This document shows, one piece after another, positions 17,847 to 27,749 of a stretch of DNA of 64,000 nucleotides. Source of the stretch: Actinomycetales bacterium (GTDB taxonomy: Bacteria > Actinomycetota > Actinomycetes > Actinomycetales > Dermatophilaceae); the NCBI GenBank assembly GCA_016715285.1, contig JADKAO010000005.1, positions 62,001 to 126,000 on the forward strand, written 5' to 3'. Position 1 is the first letter of the stretch. Each line of letters opens with the position of its first letter. The notes under the pieces were generated by a model. That model saw only the letters and a list, made by a program, of their open reading frames with translations, searched no databases and had not been told where the DNA came from. A program made the position numbers and the translations under genes.

Positions 17847-19047
17847 CCATCGCACCCGCAACGACGCCATCGACGGCAACACCCGAAGCTCAGCCGACGG
17901 ACCTCGCTCCCTCACCCCGTCGCACGGTCGTGCGAGTCTTGGTGAGCCTCGCCGCCCTTGCGGTTGCCGCGGTCGCCCTCACCTGGAGTGGTTCGTCGGC
18001 AGAAGTAAAGGCGGCATACCACCCCCAAAATCCCACCGCCAACGGATCCCAGGCCCTCGCACGCGTCCTCGCCAGCCACGGCATCACGGTCGACATCGTC
18101 ACCGGCGAGGCCGCCCTCCGTGAGGCGAAGGTCGACGGCACGACGACTCTCGTCGTGACTGACACCTCGCAACTACGCGACGCCACCATTGCGAGCCTCG
18201 ACCAGGCAGCGCGCAACGCTGGTCGGGTCGTGCTCGTCAATCCCGGCGTCCGGGTCCTGCGGACGTTGGCACCCGACGTCGGCCAGCGGAGCTTCTCGGC
18301 CAACGGCTCCCTCGTCGCTGCGTGCGACGCCGATGACATCCGGCGGGGCGAGTCCATCAGCCGTGCCCAAAGCGCCTACCGAGCCTTTGGCACCGCGCGC
18401 GCCGGTGACACCTGCTTCATGGACAACCTGTATGCCGTGTACCTCCAGGTCGAGAACAACGCGACACGCCGGCCGAGCACTATCCTCATCGGCAGCACCG
18501 ACCTCATCGTGAACTCACGCATCACCAACGCCGACAATGCTGGCATCGCCGTGCGCGCGATGGGTCACCTGCCGCGCGTCGTCTGGTACGTCCCCGACCT
18601 TCGTGACGCCCCAGTTACGAGTGGCGGAGCAGATCGTCAGCTCGCTCCTCCGTGGCTCTCGCCCATGCTCGTGTTAGCTGCCTTCGCCTTCGGTGGCGTG
18701 ATGCTGTGGCGCGGTCGCCGACTCGGTCGGCTCGTCCGCGAACCGCTCCCCGTCGTGGTCCGCGCCATCGAAACCACCGAAAGCCGAGGTCGGCTCTATC
18801 GCAAGGCCCGCGACGGAGCCCGGGCATCGAGCGTCTTGCGCGAGGCCACGATGCGCCGGCTCACGGCATACCTTGGGCTGCCCCCAGCGAGCCGACCTGA
18901 CGCCGTCATCGCGGCCGTAGCAGCGGCCTCCCCCCGGACGCCCGAAACCGTGGCGTGGCTTCTCACGGGACCACCTGCAAGCTCAGAATCCGAGATGCTG
19001 ACCCTGGCTGCTGACCTTGCCGCCCTGGAGAAGGAGATCCGCCGCTC

Positions 19048-19051
<4 letters not shown>
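17843..19051 (+). CDS. DUF4350 domain membrane protein
   Basis: The 402 residues begin with a disordered Thr/Pro-rich leader, then a membrane helix near 31-48 (VLVSLAALAVAAVALTW). A periplasm-side DUF4350 region follows (AYHPQNPTANGSQALARVLA, then TTLVVTDTSQL), resembling the GATase-like fold of gliding-type auxiliary proteins. A second helix lies at about 275-292 (LVLAAFAFGGVMLW), and the tail is a cytoplasmic helical region. It is coupled to MoxR by a four-base overlap. Exact function unknown. Confidence 0.8.
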
Positions 19052-20043
<992 letters not shown>

Positions 20044-20059
20044 ATCGGCAGACCATCCC

Positions 20060-21355
20060 ATGGCCGTGAGTGGACGCTTTGCCCTGCTGATCCTGGCGGG
20101 TGCCGTGCCGGTGGCGTTCGAGCCAACCCGGCGCACCGTCTTGCTCTGGGTGCTGATGTGCTGTGCCGTCGCCGCCATCGATGCGTTCCTGGCGGCCTCA
20201 CCGCGCCGCCTCGTCATCACCCGCGAGCCACTCGGCGCGATCCGCCTCGGCGAAGCAACTCGCTCATCATTGCTGGTGACCAACCCCACGAAGCGTCGGT
20301 TACGAGGACAATTGCGGGACGCGTGGCAGCCGTCTGCGGGGGCGGTGAGCGACCGGCATACCCTCGCCATCCCCCCGGGTGAGCGGCGGCGCATCACCAC
20401 GTCCCTGCGGCCTACCCGACGCGGTGATCGGTGGGCCGACCGCGTGACGATCCGGGCTTTTGGTCCGTTGCGCCTCGGCGCGCGCCAGCGATCCCTCGAG
20501 ATCGATGGTGTGGTGCGGGCGCTGCCGCCGTTTGAGTCCCGCAAGCACTTGCCATCACGGCTGGCCTCCCTCCGACAAATCGACGGTCGGTCGGCGGTGC
20601 GCACGCGTGGGCAGGGCACCGAGTTCGACTCGCTGCGTGACTATGTCGATGGCGACGATGTTCGCTCGATCGACTGGCGGGCCACCGCCCGGCGACGCAA
20701 TGTCGTCGTGCGCACCTGGCAACCCGAGCGCGACCGGCGCGTCGTCCTCGTCCTCGACACCTCCCGCACGTCGGCGGCTCGCATCGGCGACATGCCCCGC
20801 CTTGACGCCGCCATGGACGCTGCGCTCTTGCTCGCTGCGCTGGCGTCCCGGGCGGGCGACCGGGTCGACCTGCTAGCCGGTGACCGCTGGGTGCGCGCCC
20901 GCGTCTCCGCGTCGGCCAACCGCACCACCTTGCTCAACGACCTGGTCGAAGCCATGGCACCGCTTGACCCCGCGCTGCTCGAAGCCTCGTGGCCTACCCT
21001 TGCGACCGCGATCGCCGACATCACCCGTCGCCGCGCGCTCGTCGTCCTGCTCACTCCGCTCGACCCGGCCGCGATCCGCGAGTCCATGCTCCCCACGCTC
21101 GTCTCGCTCACGCGCCACCATCGGGTCGTCATCGCGTCTGTCACCGACCCAGCGCTTGCCGCCATGGCGGCCACACGGGAGACGACTGCGGACGCGTATG
21201 CCGCGGCCGCAGCCGAGCGCACGGCATACCTGCAAGACCGCACGGCCGAGATGGTGGGGCGGCTGGGAGTCGACGTCGTGACCGGGTCGCCGGAGGAGCT
21301 GCCACCGCGGCTCGCCGATCACTACCTCATGCTCAAGGCGGCTGGGCTGCTCTAG
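20060..21355 (+). CDS. DUF58 (VWA-like) protein
   Basis: Translation from ATG 20060 gives 431 residues with two hydrophobic N-terminal segments (FALLILAGAVPVAFE, VLLWVLMCCAVAAIDAFLA), a beta-rich middle, and then the DUF58 signature GTEFDSLRDYVDGDD followed by SIDWRATARR (about 195-215). A VWA-like domain (VVLVLDTSRTS, MIDAS-type DxSxx) completes it. It probably partners the MoxR ATPase just upstream. Near its 3' end two oppositely oriented GTATGCCG words (21196-21203, 21222-21229) form an intragenic inverted pair. Confidence 0.88.
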   Translation: MAVSGRFALLILAGAVPVAFEPTRRTVLLWVLMCCAVAAIDAFLAASPRRLVITREPLGAIRLGEATRSSLLVTNPTKRRLRGQLRDAWQPSAGAVSDRHTLAIPPGERRRITTSLRPTRRGDRWADRVTIRAFGPLRLGARQRSLEIDGVVRALPPFESRKHLPSRLASLRQIDGRSAVRTRGQGTEFDSLRDYVDGDDVRSIDWRATARRRNVVVRTWQPERDRRVVLVLDTSRTSAARIGDMPRLDAAMDAALLLAALASRAGDRVDLLAGDRWVRARVSASANRTTLLNDLVEAMAPLDPALLEASWPTLATAIADITRRRALVVLLTPLDPAAIRESMLPTLVSLTRHHRVVIASVTDPALAAMAATRETTADAYAAAAAERTAYLQDRTAEMVGRLGVDVVTGSPEELPPRLADHYLMLKAAGLL

Positions 21356-22350
21356 GCCACGGTGGGGAGCACGTCGCCCTGGTCCACCTGGGCGACGTCA
21401 CCGGTGTGGCCGCGGCGGGCGGCATACCGACCGAGGGTGAACACGTAGGTGAAGAAGACCGCCTCGGCGAGCACCCCGATGCCGATCCGTGCCCACGTCG
21501 GCAGCGGCGAGGGGGTTACGAAGGCCTCGATGACGCCCGAAATGAACAGCACGACGATCAGACCCAACGCGACCGACATGGCGGCCCGTCCTTGCGCGGC
21601 GACAGCGTTGACCCGGCTCATCGGACCTGGATCGATCCACGCCCAGAAGATGCGCAGGCCCACCCCGGCGGCGACGAAGACGGCGGTGAGTTCCAGAAGT
21701 CCGTGCGGCAGGATCAGGCCGAAGAAGAGCGACGCCCGGTCATAACGCCACATCAACGCTCCGATGATCGCGAGGTTGAGGATGTTGTTCCAGAGCAGGT
21801 AGAGCACCGGCAGCCCCAGCACCCCAAAGGTGATGCACAGGGCCGACACCCAGGCGTTGTTGGTCCACACCTTGAACGCGAAGCTGCCTGCGGCGTACTC
21901 GCTGTAGTAGCTCTCGAAGTCGTGGGTGACCAGTTGCTCGATCTCGGCGGGGGTGGCCAGGGTCGACTCGAACTGGGGGTTGACGTAGAAGTACCACCCG
22001 ACCACGAAGGCAACGAGGATGTTGACCGCCATCGCCACGAGCCACCACCGCCGCGTCCGATACAGGGCGGCGGGGAAGGTCGAGACGAAGAAGGTGCCGA
22101 TATCCGACCACGCCATCGTCCGAGTCCCCACGGCGCGTGACCGAGCGCGTGCGAGCAGGGACGAGAGCTGCGAGACGACAGCCGGTTCCGGTGTGGTGGA
22201 GCGGATTTCGGAGAGGTGGGTCGCGCAGCGCTGATAGAGATCGAGGAGTTCGTCGGCCTCTTCGCCACTCAGCGCGCCGCGCTGCGACACGAGGGCCTCA
22301 AGGCGAAGCCACTCATTCGCATGAGCGGTGACGTAGGCGTCCAGGTCCAC
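21352..22350 (-). CDS. SpoIIM-like (DUF95) integral membrane protein
   Basis: From GTG 22350 the product has 332 residues. A helical soluble N-terminus of about 95 (LDAYVTAHANEWLRLEALVS) precedes five or six membrane segments, including RRWWLVAMAVNILVAFVVGW, LCITFGVLGLPVLYLLWNN and PHGLLELTAVFVAAGVGLRI, the last carrying the PHG motif typical of the stage-II-sporulation-M family. It is on the opposite strand, tail to tail with DUF58 (stops overlap) and head to head with the RDD gene. That arrangement is common in actinobacterial MoxR clusters. A role in wall or membrane remodelling is possible but unproven. Confidence 0.85.
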   Translation of the reverse strand: MDLDAYVTAHANEWLRLEALVSQRGALSGEEADELLDLYQRCATHLSEIRSTTPEPAVVSQLSSLLARARSRAVGTRTMAWSDIGTFFVSTFPAALYRTRRWWLVAMAVNILVAFVVGWYFYVNPQFESTLATPAEIEQLVTHDFESYYSEYAAGSFAFKVWTNNAWVSALCITFGVLGLPVLYLLWNNILNLAIIGALMWRYDRASLFFGLILPHGLLELTAVFVAAGVGLRIFWAWIDPGPMSRVNAVAAQGRAAMSVALGLIVVLFISGVIEAFVTPSPLPTWARIGIGVLAEAVFFTYVFTLGRYAARRGHTGDVAQVDQGDVLPTVA

Positions 22351-22368
22351 GCGGTTACTGTATGCCGT

Positions 22369-23181
22369 GTGGAGCGTTCGATCGCGACTATCGGTGTCAC
22401 CGAAGACGACCTCGTCACCGGCGAGGCCGTTGCGCTTGACCTGCCGCACGCGTCGATTGGCTTACGGATTCTGTCTCGCGTAATCGACCTCGTGGTGCTC
22501 CAGGTCGCTGGCGGCGTTGTCATCACGCTCGGCGGCATCCTCGCCAGCAGCTTCGACGATGCCGTGGCGAGCGCCATCATGCTCATCACGGTGGTCCTCG
22601 TCATGGTGGGGTATCCCGTGGCGATGGAGACGCTCACGCGCGGGCGGACGATCGGCAAGCTCGCCGCCGGGCTGCGGGTCGTGCGCGACGACGCTGGGCC
22701 GATTACCTTCCGTCATGCCCTCACGAGGGGCATGGTCGGGATCCTGGAGCTCAACCTGCTCGGCGGCATACCTGCCGTCGTGAGTGCCGTCCTCAGCCCC
22801 CGAGGCAAACGGCTCGGTGACGTGGCGGCGGGCACCTATGTCATCCGTGAGCGGGGACGCGGTGCGATGCCACCCCCGGTGCCGATGCCACCACACTTGG
22901 CCATGTGGGCGACGAATGCCGACTTTGGCAAGATCCCCGACGGAATCGCTGCCGCTGTCCGGAGCTTCCTGCCGGCCGCGTTCTCGATGGACCCGGTCGC
23001 GCGCGAGCAACGCGGCCGCGAGCTCCTCGACGAGGTGATGCTCTCGGTGTCACCTCCCCCACCTCCAGGCAACCATCCCGAATACGTCCTCGCTGCCGTC
23101 GTGGCCGAACGTCGCCGCCGCGACTACGACCGGCTCATGCGCGAGGCGGCGTTGCGGTACCGACTGGCGCCCCAGGACTAG
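22369..23181 (+). CDS. RDD-family membrane protein
   Basis: From GTG 22369 there are 270 residues. The RDD domain occupies about 25-170: ASIGLRILSRVIDLVVLQV with the Arg and Asp that name the family, two to three membrane helices (VVITLGGILASSF, ASAIMLITVVLVMVGYPVAM), and TRGRTIGKLAAGLRVVRDDA. The C-terminal hundred residues are soluble and charged. The proposed GTG lies directly inside a GTATGCCGTG word (22361-22371), and only 18 bases separate it from the divergent SpoIIM-like gene. Family function is uncertain; some members are linked to ion exchange. Confidence 0.85.
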   Translation: MERSIATIGVTEDDLVTGEAVALDLPHASIGLRILSRVIDLVVLQVAGGVVITLGGILASSFDDAVASAIMLITVVLVMVGYPVAMETLTRGRTIGKLAAGLRVVRDDAGPITFRHALTRGMVGILELNLLGGIPAVVSAVLSPRGKRLGDVAAGTYVIRERGRGAMPPPVPMPPHLAMWATNADFGKIPDGIAAAVRSFLPAAFSMDPVAREQRGRELLDEVMLSVSPPPPPGNHPEYVLAAVVAERRRRDYDRLMREAALRYRLAPQD

Positions 23182-23194
23182 GTCCGGTCAGGAG

Positions 23195-24361
23195 TCAGCA
23201 GCCCAGCGCGGCATACCCCGGCTTGATCGTCTCGTTGATGATCGCGAGGCGTTGGTCGAAGGGGATGAACGCGGACTTCATGGCATTGATGGTGACCCAC
23301 CGCAGGTCGGCCATCGTCCACCCGGCGTCGTCGATCAGCTGCTTAGCCTCCTGCGACATGCACGTGTTGCTCATGAGTCGGTTGTCGGTGTTGAGGGTGA
23401 CGCGGAACAGGAGCTTGGCGAGCAAGGTGATGGGGTGCAGCGCGACGCTCGGCGCCGCCCCGGTTTGGACATTGCTCGTGGGGCACAGTTCGAGCGGAAT
23501 GCGGGCATCGCGCACATAGGAGGCCAGGCGCCCGAGCCGCACCGTCGACAGGTCGATCTCCGCGAGGCTGCGTAGGTGGTTCTTTTCGGCCATCCGCAGC
23601 CATAAGGGGGCCGCGACGCCGTCGATGGCAATGTCGTCGACGATCCGCACGCCGTGACCGAGCCGGTCGGCGCCGCAGTACTGGATCGCCTCCCAGATGC
23701 TCGGCAAGCCGAAGGCCTCGCCCGCGTGGATCGTGAAGTGGGCGTTCTCCCGGCGGAGGTACTCAAAGGCGTCGAGGTGGCGGGTGGGCGGGAAGCCCGC
23801 CTCTGCACCGGCAATGTCAAAACCAGCGACACCGTCGTCGCGATAGCGGACCGCCAACTCGGCGATCGCGGTGCTGCGCGCGGCATGCCGCATCGCCGTC
23901 AGGAGGGCGGTGATGCGGATGGAATGACCAGCCGCAGCTGCCTCGGCCTCGCCTTCGCGGAACCCGGCATTGACTGCCTCGACGACCTGCTCCAAGGTCA
24001 GCCCGCCAGCGATGTGCTGCTCTGGGGCATAACGGCTTTCGGCATAGACGACGCCATCCGCAGCGAGGTCAAGGACGCATTCGCGGGCGACCCTGCGCAG
24101 CCCGGCTTCGGTCTGCATCACCGCGACGGTATGCCGGAACGTCTCCAGGTAGCGCACGAGCGACCCGCTGTCGGCGGAGTCGCGGAACCACGTCTGGAGC
24201 GCGGCGGCAGATCGCTCTGGGAGCTCTGGCAGGTCGGTATAGCCGACCTCGTCGGCGATCTCAAGGACCGTCTGCGGGCGAACTCCGCCGTCGAGGTGAT
24301 CGTGCAGGAGAACCTTGGGTGCGGCGACCACGTCAGCGGTCGTGGGCACGGAGAGTGTCAC
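23195..24361 (-). CDS. add: Adenosine deaminase
   Basis: Deaminates (deoxy)adenosine to (deoxy)inosine, feeding purine nucleoside phosphorylase. From GTG 24361 there are 388 residues. Metal-binding HDHLDGG lies near 19-25, the substrate loop FDIAGAEAGFPP near 185, HAGEAFG with the catalytic-site His and Glu near 215, HGVRI near 245, and NTDNRLMS near 325 in the form common to actinobacterial enzymes. The gene starts four bases after the stop of a cupin gene and is the last of a run on this strand beginning with the MFS transporter. Confidence 0.9.
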   Translation of the reverse strand: MTLSVPTTADVVAAPKVLLHDHLDGGVRPQTVLEIADEVGYTDLPELPERSAAALQTWFRDSADSGSLVRYLETFRHTVAVMQTEAGLRRVARECVLDLAADGVVYAESRYAPEQHIAGGLTLEQVVEAVNAGFREGEAEAAAAGHSIRITALLTAMRHAARSTAIAELAVRYRDDGVAGFDIAGAEAGFPPTRHLDAFEYLRRENAHFTIHAGEAFGLPSIWEAIQYCGADRLGHGVRIVDDIAIDGVAAPLWLRMAEKNHLRSLAEIDLSTVRLGRLASYVRDARIPLELCPTSNVQTGAAPSVALHPITLLAKLLFRVTLNTDNRLMSNTCMSQEAKQLIDDAGWTMADLRWVTINAMKSAFIPFDQRLAIINETIKPGYAALGC

Positions 24362-24365
24362 GCGG

Positions 24366-24719
24366 TCAGTCCTCGCGATGTGCGGTCTCGGGGGTGAAGG
24401 CCGGCAGGCACACCGCGACGTACTCGGCACCGAGCGGACCGGCGCTGTACTGCACTCGCTCCCCCGCCTTGGTCACGATCGACTGGCCAGCCTTGGCTTC
24501 ATACCGCTGTCCGTCGCAATCGACGATGACCGCACCCCGCACGACGATGGTGATCTCGTCGAACTCCGGTGTCTGATAGGGCTCTTCCCAGCCCGCCGGG
24601 GCGAGCATGTGGGCAATCGAGACCTCAGCGGTGTGGGTCGACGCCTGCCCCACATGCTCGTTGATGACCTTGCCCCCGGGCACCGGGATCTGGACTGGAT
24701 CTGTGATGACGTGCGGCAT
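24366..24719 (-). CDS. Cupin-domain protein
   Basis: This is a 117-residue single-domain cupin. The first cupin motif is degenerate (EEPYQTPEFDEITIVVRGAV, Glu and Asp where His residues are usual) and the second is KAGQSIVTKAGERVQYSAGP. The lack of canonical His ligands makes metal binding doubtful. It lies nine bases after the MFS transporter gene and four before add, so it is probably co-transcribed. A sensor or small-molecule isomerase role is possible; no function assigned. Confidence 0.8.
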   Translation of the reverse strand: MPHVITDPVQIPVPGGKVINEHVGQASTHTAEVSIAHMLAPAGWEEPYQTPEFDEITIVVRGAVIVDCDGQRYEAKAGQSIVTKAGERVQYSAGPLGAEYVAVCLPAFTPETAHRED

Positions 24720-24728
24720 CCTCGCACT

Positions 24729-25982
24729 CTAGTGCGCGGCCACGCCCGACGCGATGTCCGCCCGCCCGTCCTGGTCCGGGGTGAGGTGGCGGTGCAGTTC
24801 GAGGAACATCAGCGCAGCCAACGCGGTCCCGCCCACCACTGCGACCACCCACCAGCCAGCTTGCTGGTTGCCAAGCAGGAGCCCCGCGGACGCCGGCCCA
24901 ATGACGCCAGCGACGGTCCAGACCATGGACTGGAAGGAGTTGTAGCGACCACGCAAATGCTCGGGCGCGAGGTCGTTCACGACAGCTGGCGCGACCGGAG
25001 CCCACAGGGTCTCGCCTACACCAAACAGGCCCAGTCCGACGATCGCACACACGACCGCCGCGGTCTGATCGACCCGTCCGCTGAGCGCGATGACCACCCA
25101 CGAGAATGACCACAGGGCGGCTGCTGCCGCGAGGAGTCGACTGCGGCTGCGACCGCCGATGAACCGCAAGGCGACGAGCTGGCCGAGGACGATAACCCCG
25201 GTGTTGGCGGCATACGCCCAGCCGAGGCGGTTCGCTGGCACCCCGCCAGTTTGCGTGGCGTATGCCGTGAAACCCGCCTCCATCTGCGCGTACCCGAAGG
25301 TGACGACGACGATCGACACGAGGACGAAGCGGAGCATGGTCCGGTCCGCCAGCACCTCGCGCCAGCCACCATCAGCGGGCGCCTCGTCGGGTGCCGTCGC
25401 GTCCGTAACTGACGCGAGCGATCCGGCGCTCCGAGGCAGCGTCAGGACGACAATGATGTACCCGACATACGACAGCGCGTCGATGAGATAGAGCAGCTGG
25501 AACGACGCGATCGAGGTGACGTCGATGATGACCGACGACACGATCCCGCCAATCCCGAACCCCGCGTTCATGAGCATGAACTGGATGCCGTAGGCGCGTT
25601 GCCGTTCGTCCTCCGGCACGAGCCGGGTCAGCATCGCTGTGGTCGCGGGATAGAGCCCCACCGTGCCGAGGCAGACGAGAGTCGCTACGACGACCGCCTG
25701 CCCGACGGTCGACACGTGTCCAATGAGATAGGTCGTGATCGCCTCGACGACCAGCCCAGCGAGCATGATCGGCCGTGGTCCGAACCGGTCAATGAGCGTG
25801 CCGCCGAACGGAGCCGCAATGAAGCTCACGATCCCCATCCAGGCAAAGATGAATCCGACTGTCTGAGTGGGGATCCCCCGCGCCTGCGACAAATAGACGT
25901 AGAGGAAGGGCATGGTCAGCCCCGTCCCCAGCGCGGAGAAGGCGATGCCGAGGATCAAGCGCCGCGCCAGGGGATGACTCAC
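24729..25982 (-). CDS. Major facilitator superfamily transporter
   Basis: The 417 residues fit twelve membrane helices. The loop between helices 2 and 3 carries GGTLIDRFGPRPIMLAG, the MFS motif A, and a longer cytoplasmic loop near 190-215 (SVTDATAPDEAPADGGWREV) separates the halves. Drug-export-like family. It lies 52 bases downstream of thymidine phosphorylase on the same strand, so it may be read through from the nucleoside operon. The substrate is unknown; a nucleoside or base is a guess from context only. Confidence 0.85.
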   Translation of the reverse strand: MSHPLARRLILGIAFSALGTGLTMPFLYVYLSQARGIPTQTVGFIFAWMGIVSFIAAPFGGTLIDRFGPRPIMLAGLVVEAITTYLIGHVSTVGQAVVVATLVCLGTVGLYPATTAMLTRLVPEDERQRAYGIQFMLMNAGFGIGGIVSSVIIDVTSIASFQLLYLIDALSYVGYIIVVLTLPRSAGSLASVTDATAPDEAPADGGWREVLADRTMLRFVLVSIVVVTFGYAQMEAGFTAYATQTGGVPANRLGWAYAANTGVIVLGQLVALRFIGGRSRSRLLAAAAALWSFSWVVIALSGRVDQTAAVVCAIVGLGLFGVGETLWAPVAPAVVNDLAPEHLRGRYNSFQSMVWTVAGVIGPASAGLLLGNQQAGWWVVAVVGGTALAALMFLELHRHLTPDQDGRADIASGVAAH

Positions 25983-26034
25983 GATGAATCAGCCTGGCAC
26001 GGCATACCGACAGCCAGCAAAGGGTTAAGTGCGC

Positions 26035-27324
26035 CTAGGCGATCCGGTCGATCACGAGCGGGAGGAGGTCGGGGCGCGAGCCTTCCGGCGCAATGAACGC
26101 CGCCCCCTCCAGCGCGGCCAGCGCTCGCTCAAAGCGCTCCGGAGTGTCGGTGTGCAGGGTCATGAGCCGCTCCCCCGCGCGCACCATCGCGCCCGGTTTG
26201 GCATGCAGCTCGATGCCGGCGCCCGCTTGCACCGGGTCCTCCTTGCGCGCTCGCCCCGCTCCGAGCCGCCACGCGGCGATCCCCACCTTGAGCGCGTCGA
26301 GCTGGGTCAGCACGCCGCTGCCCTCCGCAAGCACCTCATGCGTATGCCGTGCCACCGGCAGTGGGGCGTCCGGGTCGCCGCCTTGGGCCTGGATCATGCG
26401 CCGCCACACATCCATTGCGCGGCCATCCTGCAGCGCCTTAGCGGGGTCGACGTCGGGGCGACCCGCTGCGGCGAGCATTTCGCGGGCCAGCACGACAGTG
26501 AGCTCGACGACATCTGCGGGGCCGCCGCCGGCCAGCACCTCGAGCGACTCACGGACCTCCAGGGCATTGCCAGCGGTGAGCCCGAGCGGGGTCTGCATGT
26601 TGGTCACGAGGGCCACAGTGGTGACACCCGCGTCCTTGCCGAGACCGACCATCGTCGTGGCCAGCTCGCGCGCTCGATCGACCGACTTCATGAAAGCCCC
26701 TGAGCCAACCTTGACGTCGAGCACGAGCGCGCCGGTGCCTTCGGCGATCTTCTTGCTCATGATCGAGCTCGCGATAAGCGGGATCGCCTCCACTGTGCCG
26801 GTGACATCTCGCAGCGCGTAGAGCTTCTTGTCCGCGGGCGCGAGACCGGCCCCTGCCGCGCAGATCACTGCGCCGACGTCATCGAGTTGAGCCAACATCT
26901 GTTCGTTCGTCAGCGCTGCGCGCCACCCGGGGATGGCCTCCAGCTTGTCGAGAGTGCCGCCGGTGTGCCCAAGCCCGCGACCGGACAGTTGCGGCACCGC
27001 CACCCCGCACGCGGCGACGAGCGGTGCGAGCGGCAGCGTGATCTTGTCGCCGACGCCCCCGGTGGAGTGTTTGTCGGCGGTCGGCCGCGACAAGGACGAG
27101 AAGTCCATCCGCTCCCCCGACGCAATCATCGCGCCGGTCCAGCGAGAGATCTCCCGCGGGTTCATGCCGTTGAGGAGGATCGCCATCGCCAGGGCTGACA
27201 TTTGCTCGTCGGCGACGACCCCGCGCGTATAGGCGTCGATGACCCAATCGATTTGCGGGTCGGTGAGTTCGCCCCGATCCCGTTTGGTGATGATGACGTC
27301 GACGGCGTCGAAGACTTCACTCAC
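26035..27324 (-). CDS. deoA: Thymidine phosphorylase
   Basis: Converts thymidine and deoxyuridine to base plus deoxyribose-1-phosphate. From GTG 27324 there are 429 residues. The signature is SGRGLGHTGGTLDKLEAIPG near 105-125, the phosphate loop DKHSTGGVGDKITLPLAP near 80-97, and SSIMSKKIAEGTGALVLDVK near 185. The GTG overlaps the cytidine deaminase stop by four bases. It is the last gene of the importer-cdd-deoA unit, and its product would enter DeoC via a pentomutase. Confidence 0.93.
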   Translation of the reverse strand: MSEVFDAVDVIITKRDRGELTDPQIDWVIDAYTRGVVADEQMSALAMAILLNGMNPREISRWTGAMIASGERMDFSSLSRPTADKHSTGGVGDKITLPLAPLVAACGVAVPQLSGRGLGHTGGTLDKLEAIPGWRAALTNEQMLAQLDDVGAVICAAGAGLAPADKKLYALRDVTGTVEAIPLIASSIMSKKIAEGTGALVLDVKVGSGAFMKSVDRARELATTMVGLGKDAGVTTVALVTNMQTPLGLTAGNALEVRESLEVLAGGGPADVVELTVVLAREMLAAAGRPDVDPAKALQDGRAMDVWRRMIQAQGGDPDAPLPVARHTHEVLAEGSGVLTQLDALKVGIAAWRLGAGRARKEDPVQAGAGIELHAKPGAMVRAGERLMTLHTDTPERFERALAALEGAAFIAPEGSRPDLLPLVIDRIA

Positions 27325-27749
27325 GATGACTCCTCGTGTCTTGCGGCCTCGGCCGCTGTGGCGAGGTCCTCCGGACCAAACGCTTGCGGCAGGACATCGC
27401 TCATGGGTAGGACCCCTTCCGGGGTCAACAGCAGGCACGTGGCCCCGCCGTGCTCCCACAGCAGTTGCCGACAACGCCCACACGGCATGAGTGGTATGCC
27501 GTGTCGCCCGACGCAGGCGACCGCCACGAGCCGGCCGCCGCCAGAGGCGGCCAGCTGCGACACCATCCCGCATTCGGCACACAAGCCGATGCCGTAGGAC
27601 GCATTCTCGACGTTGCAGCCAGACACGATCCGACCGTCATCCACCAGGCCTGCGACCCCGACTGGGAAGTCGGAGTAGGGCGCGAAGGCGCGGTCGAGCA
27701 TGGCGATCGCCTCGTCCCGGAGGCGATCCCAGTCGACCTCATGACCCAT
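27321..27749 (-). CDS. cdd: Cytidine deaminase
   Basis: Zinc hydrolase converting (deoxy)cytidine to (deoxy)uridine. The 142 residues contain FAPYSDFPVGVAGLVDDGR, then the catalytic CAECGMVSQL (Cys zinc ligand and Glu proton shuttle) near 58 and PCGRCRQLLWE (two Cys ligands) near 89. It overlaps deoA by four bases downstream and the permease by one base upstream, so uridine from this step can be split by neighbouring phosphorylases. A GTATGCCG word at 27494 imposes a rare ATA codon in its Gly-Ile-Pro segment. Confidence 0.95.
   Translation of the reverse strand: MGHEVDWDRLRDEAIAMLDRAFAPYSDFPVGVAGLVDDGRIVSGCNVENASYGIGLCAECGMVSQLAASGGGRLVAVACVGRHGIPLMPCGRCRQLLWEHGGATCLLLTPEGVLPMSDVLPQAFGPEDLATAAEAARHEESS

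Noticed and set aside
22137..22331. Short plus-strand frames at the SpoIIM/RDD junction suggesting an earlier RDD start at 22216
   Set aside because: The extra N-terminus overlaps the divergent SpoIIM-like gene and has no RDD similarity; GTG 22369 gives a normal RDD N-terminus.
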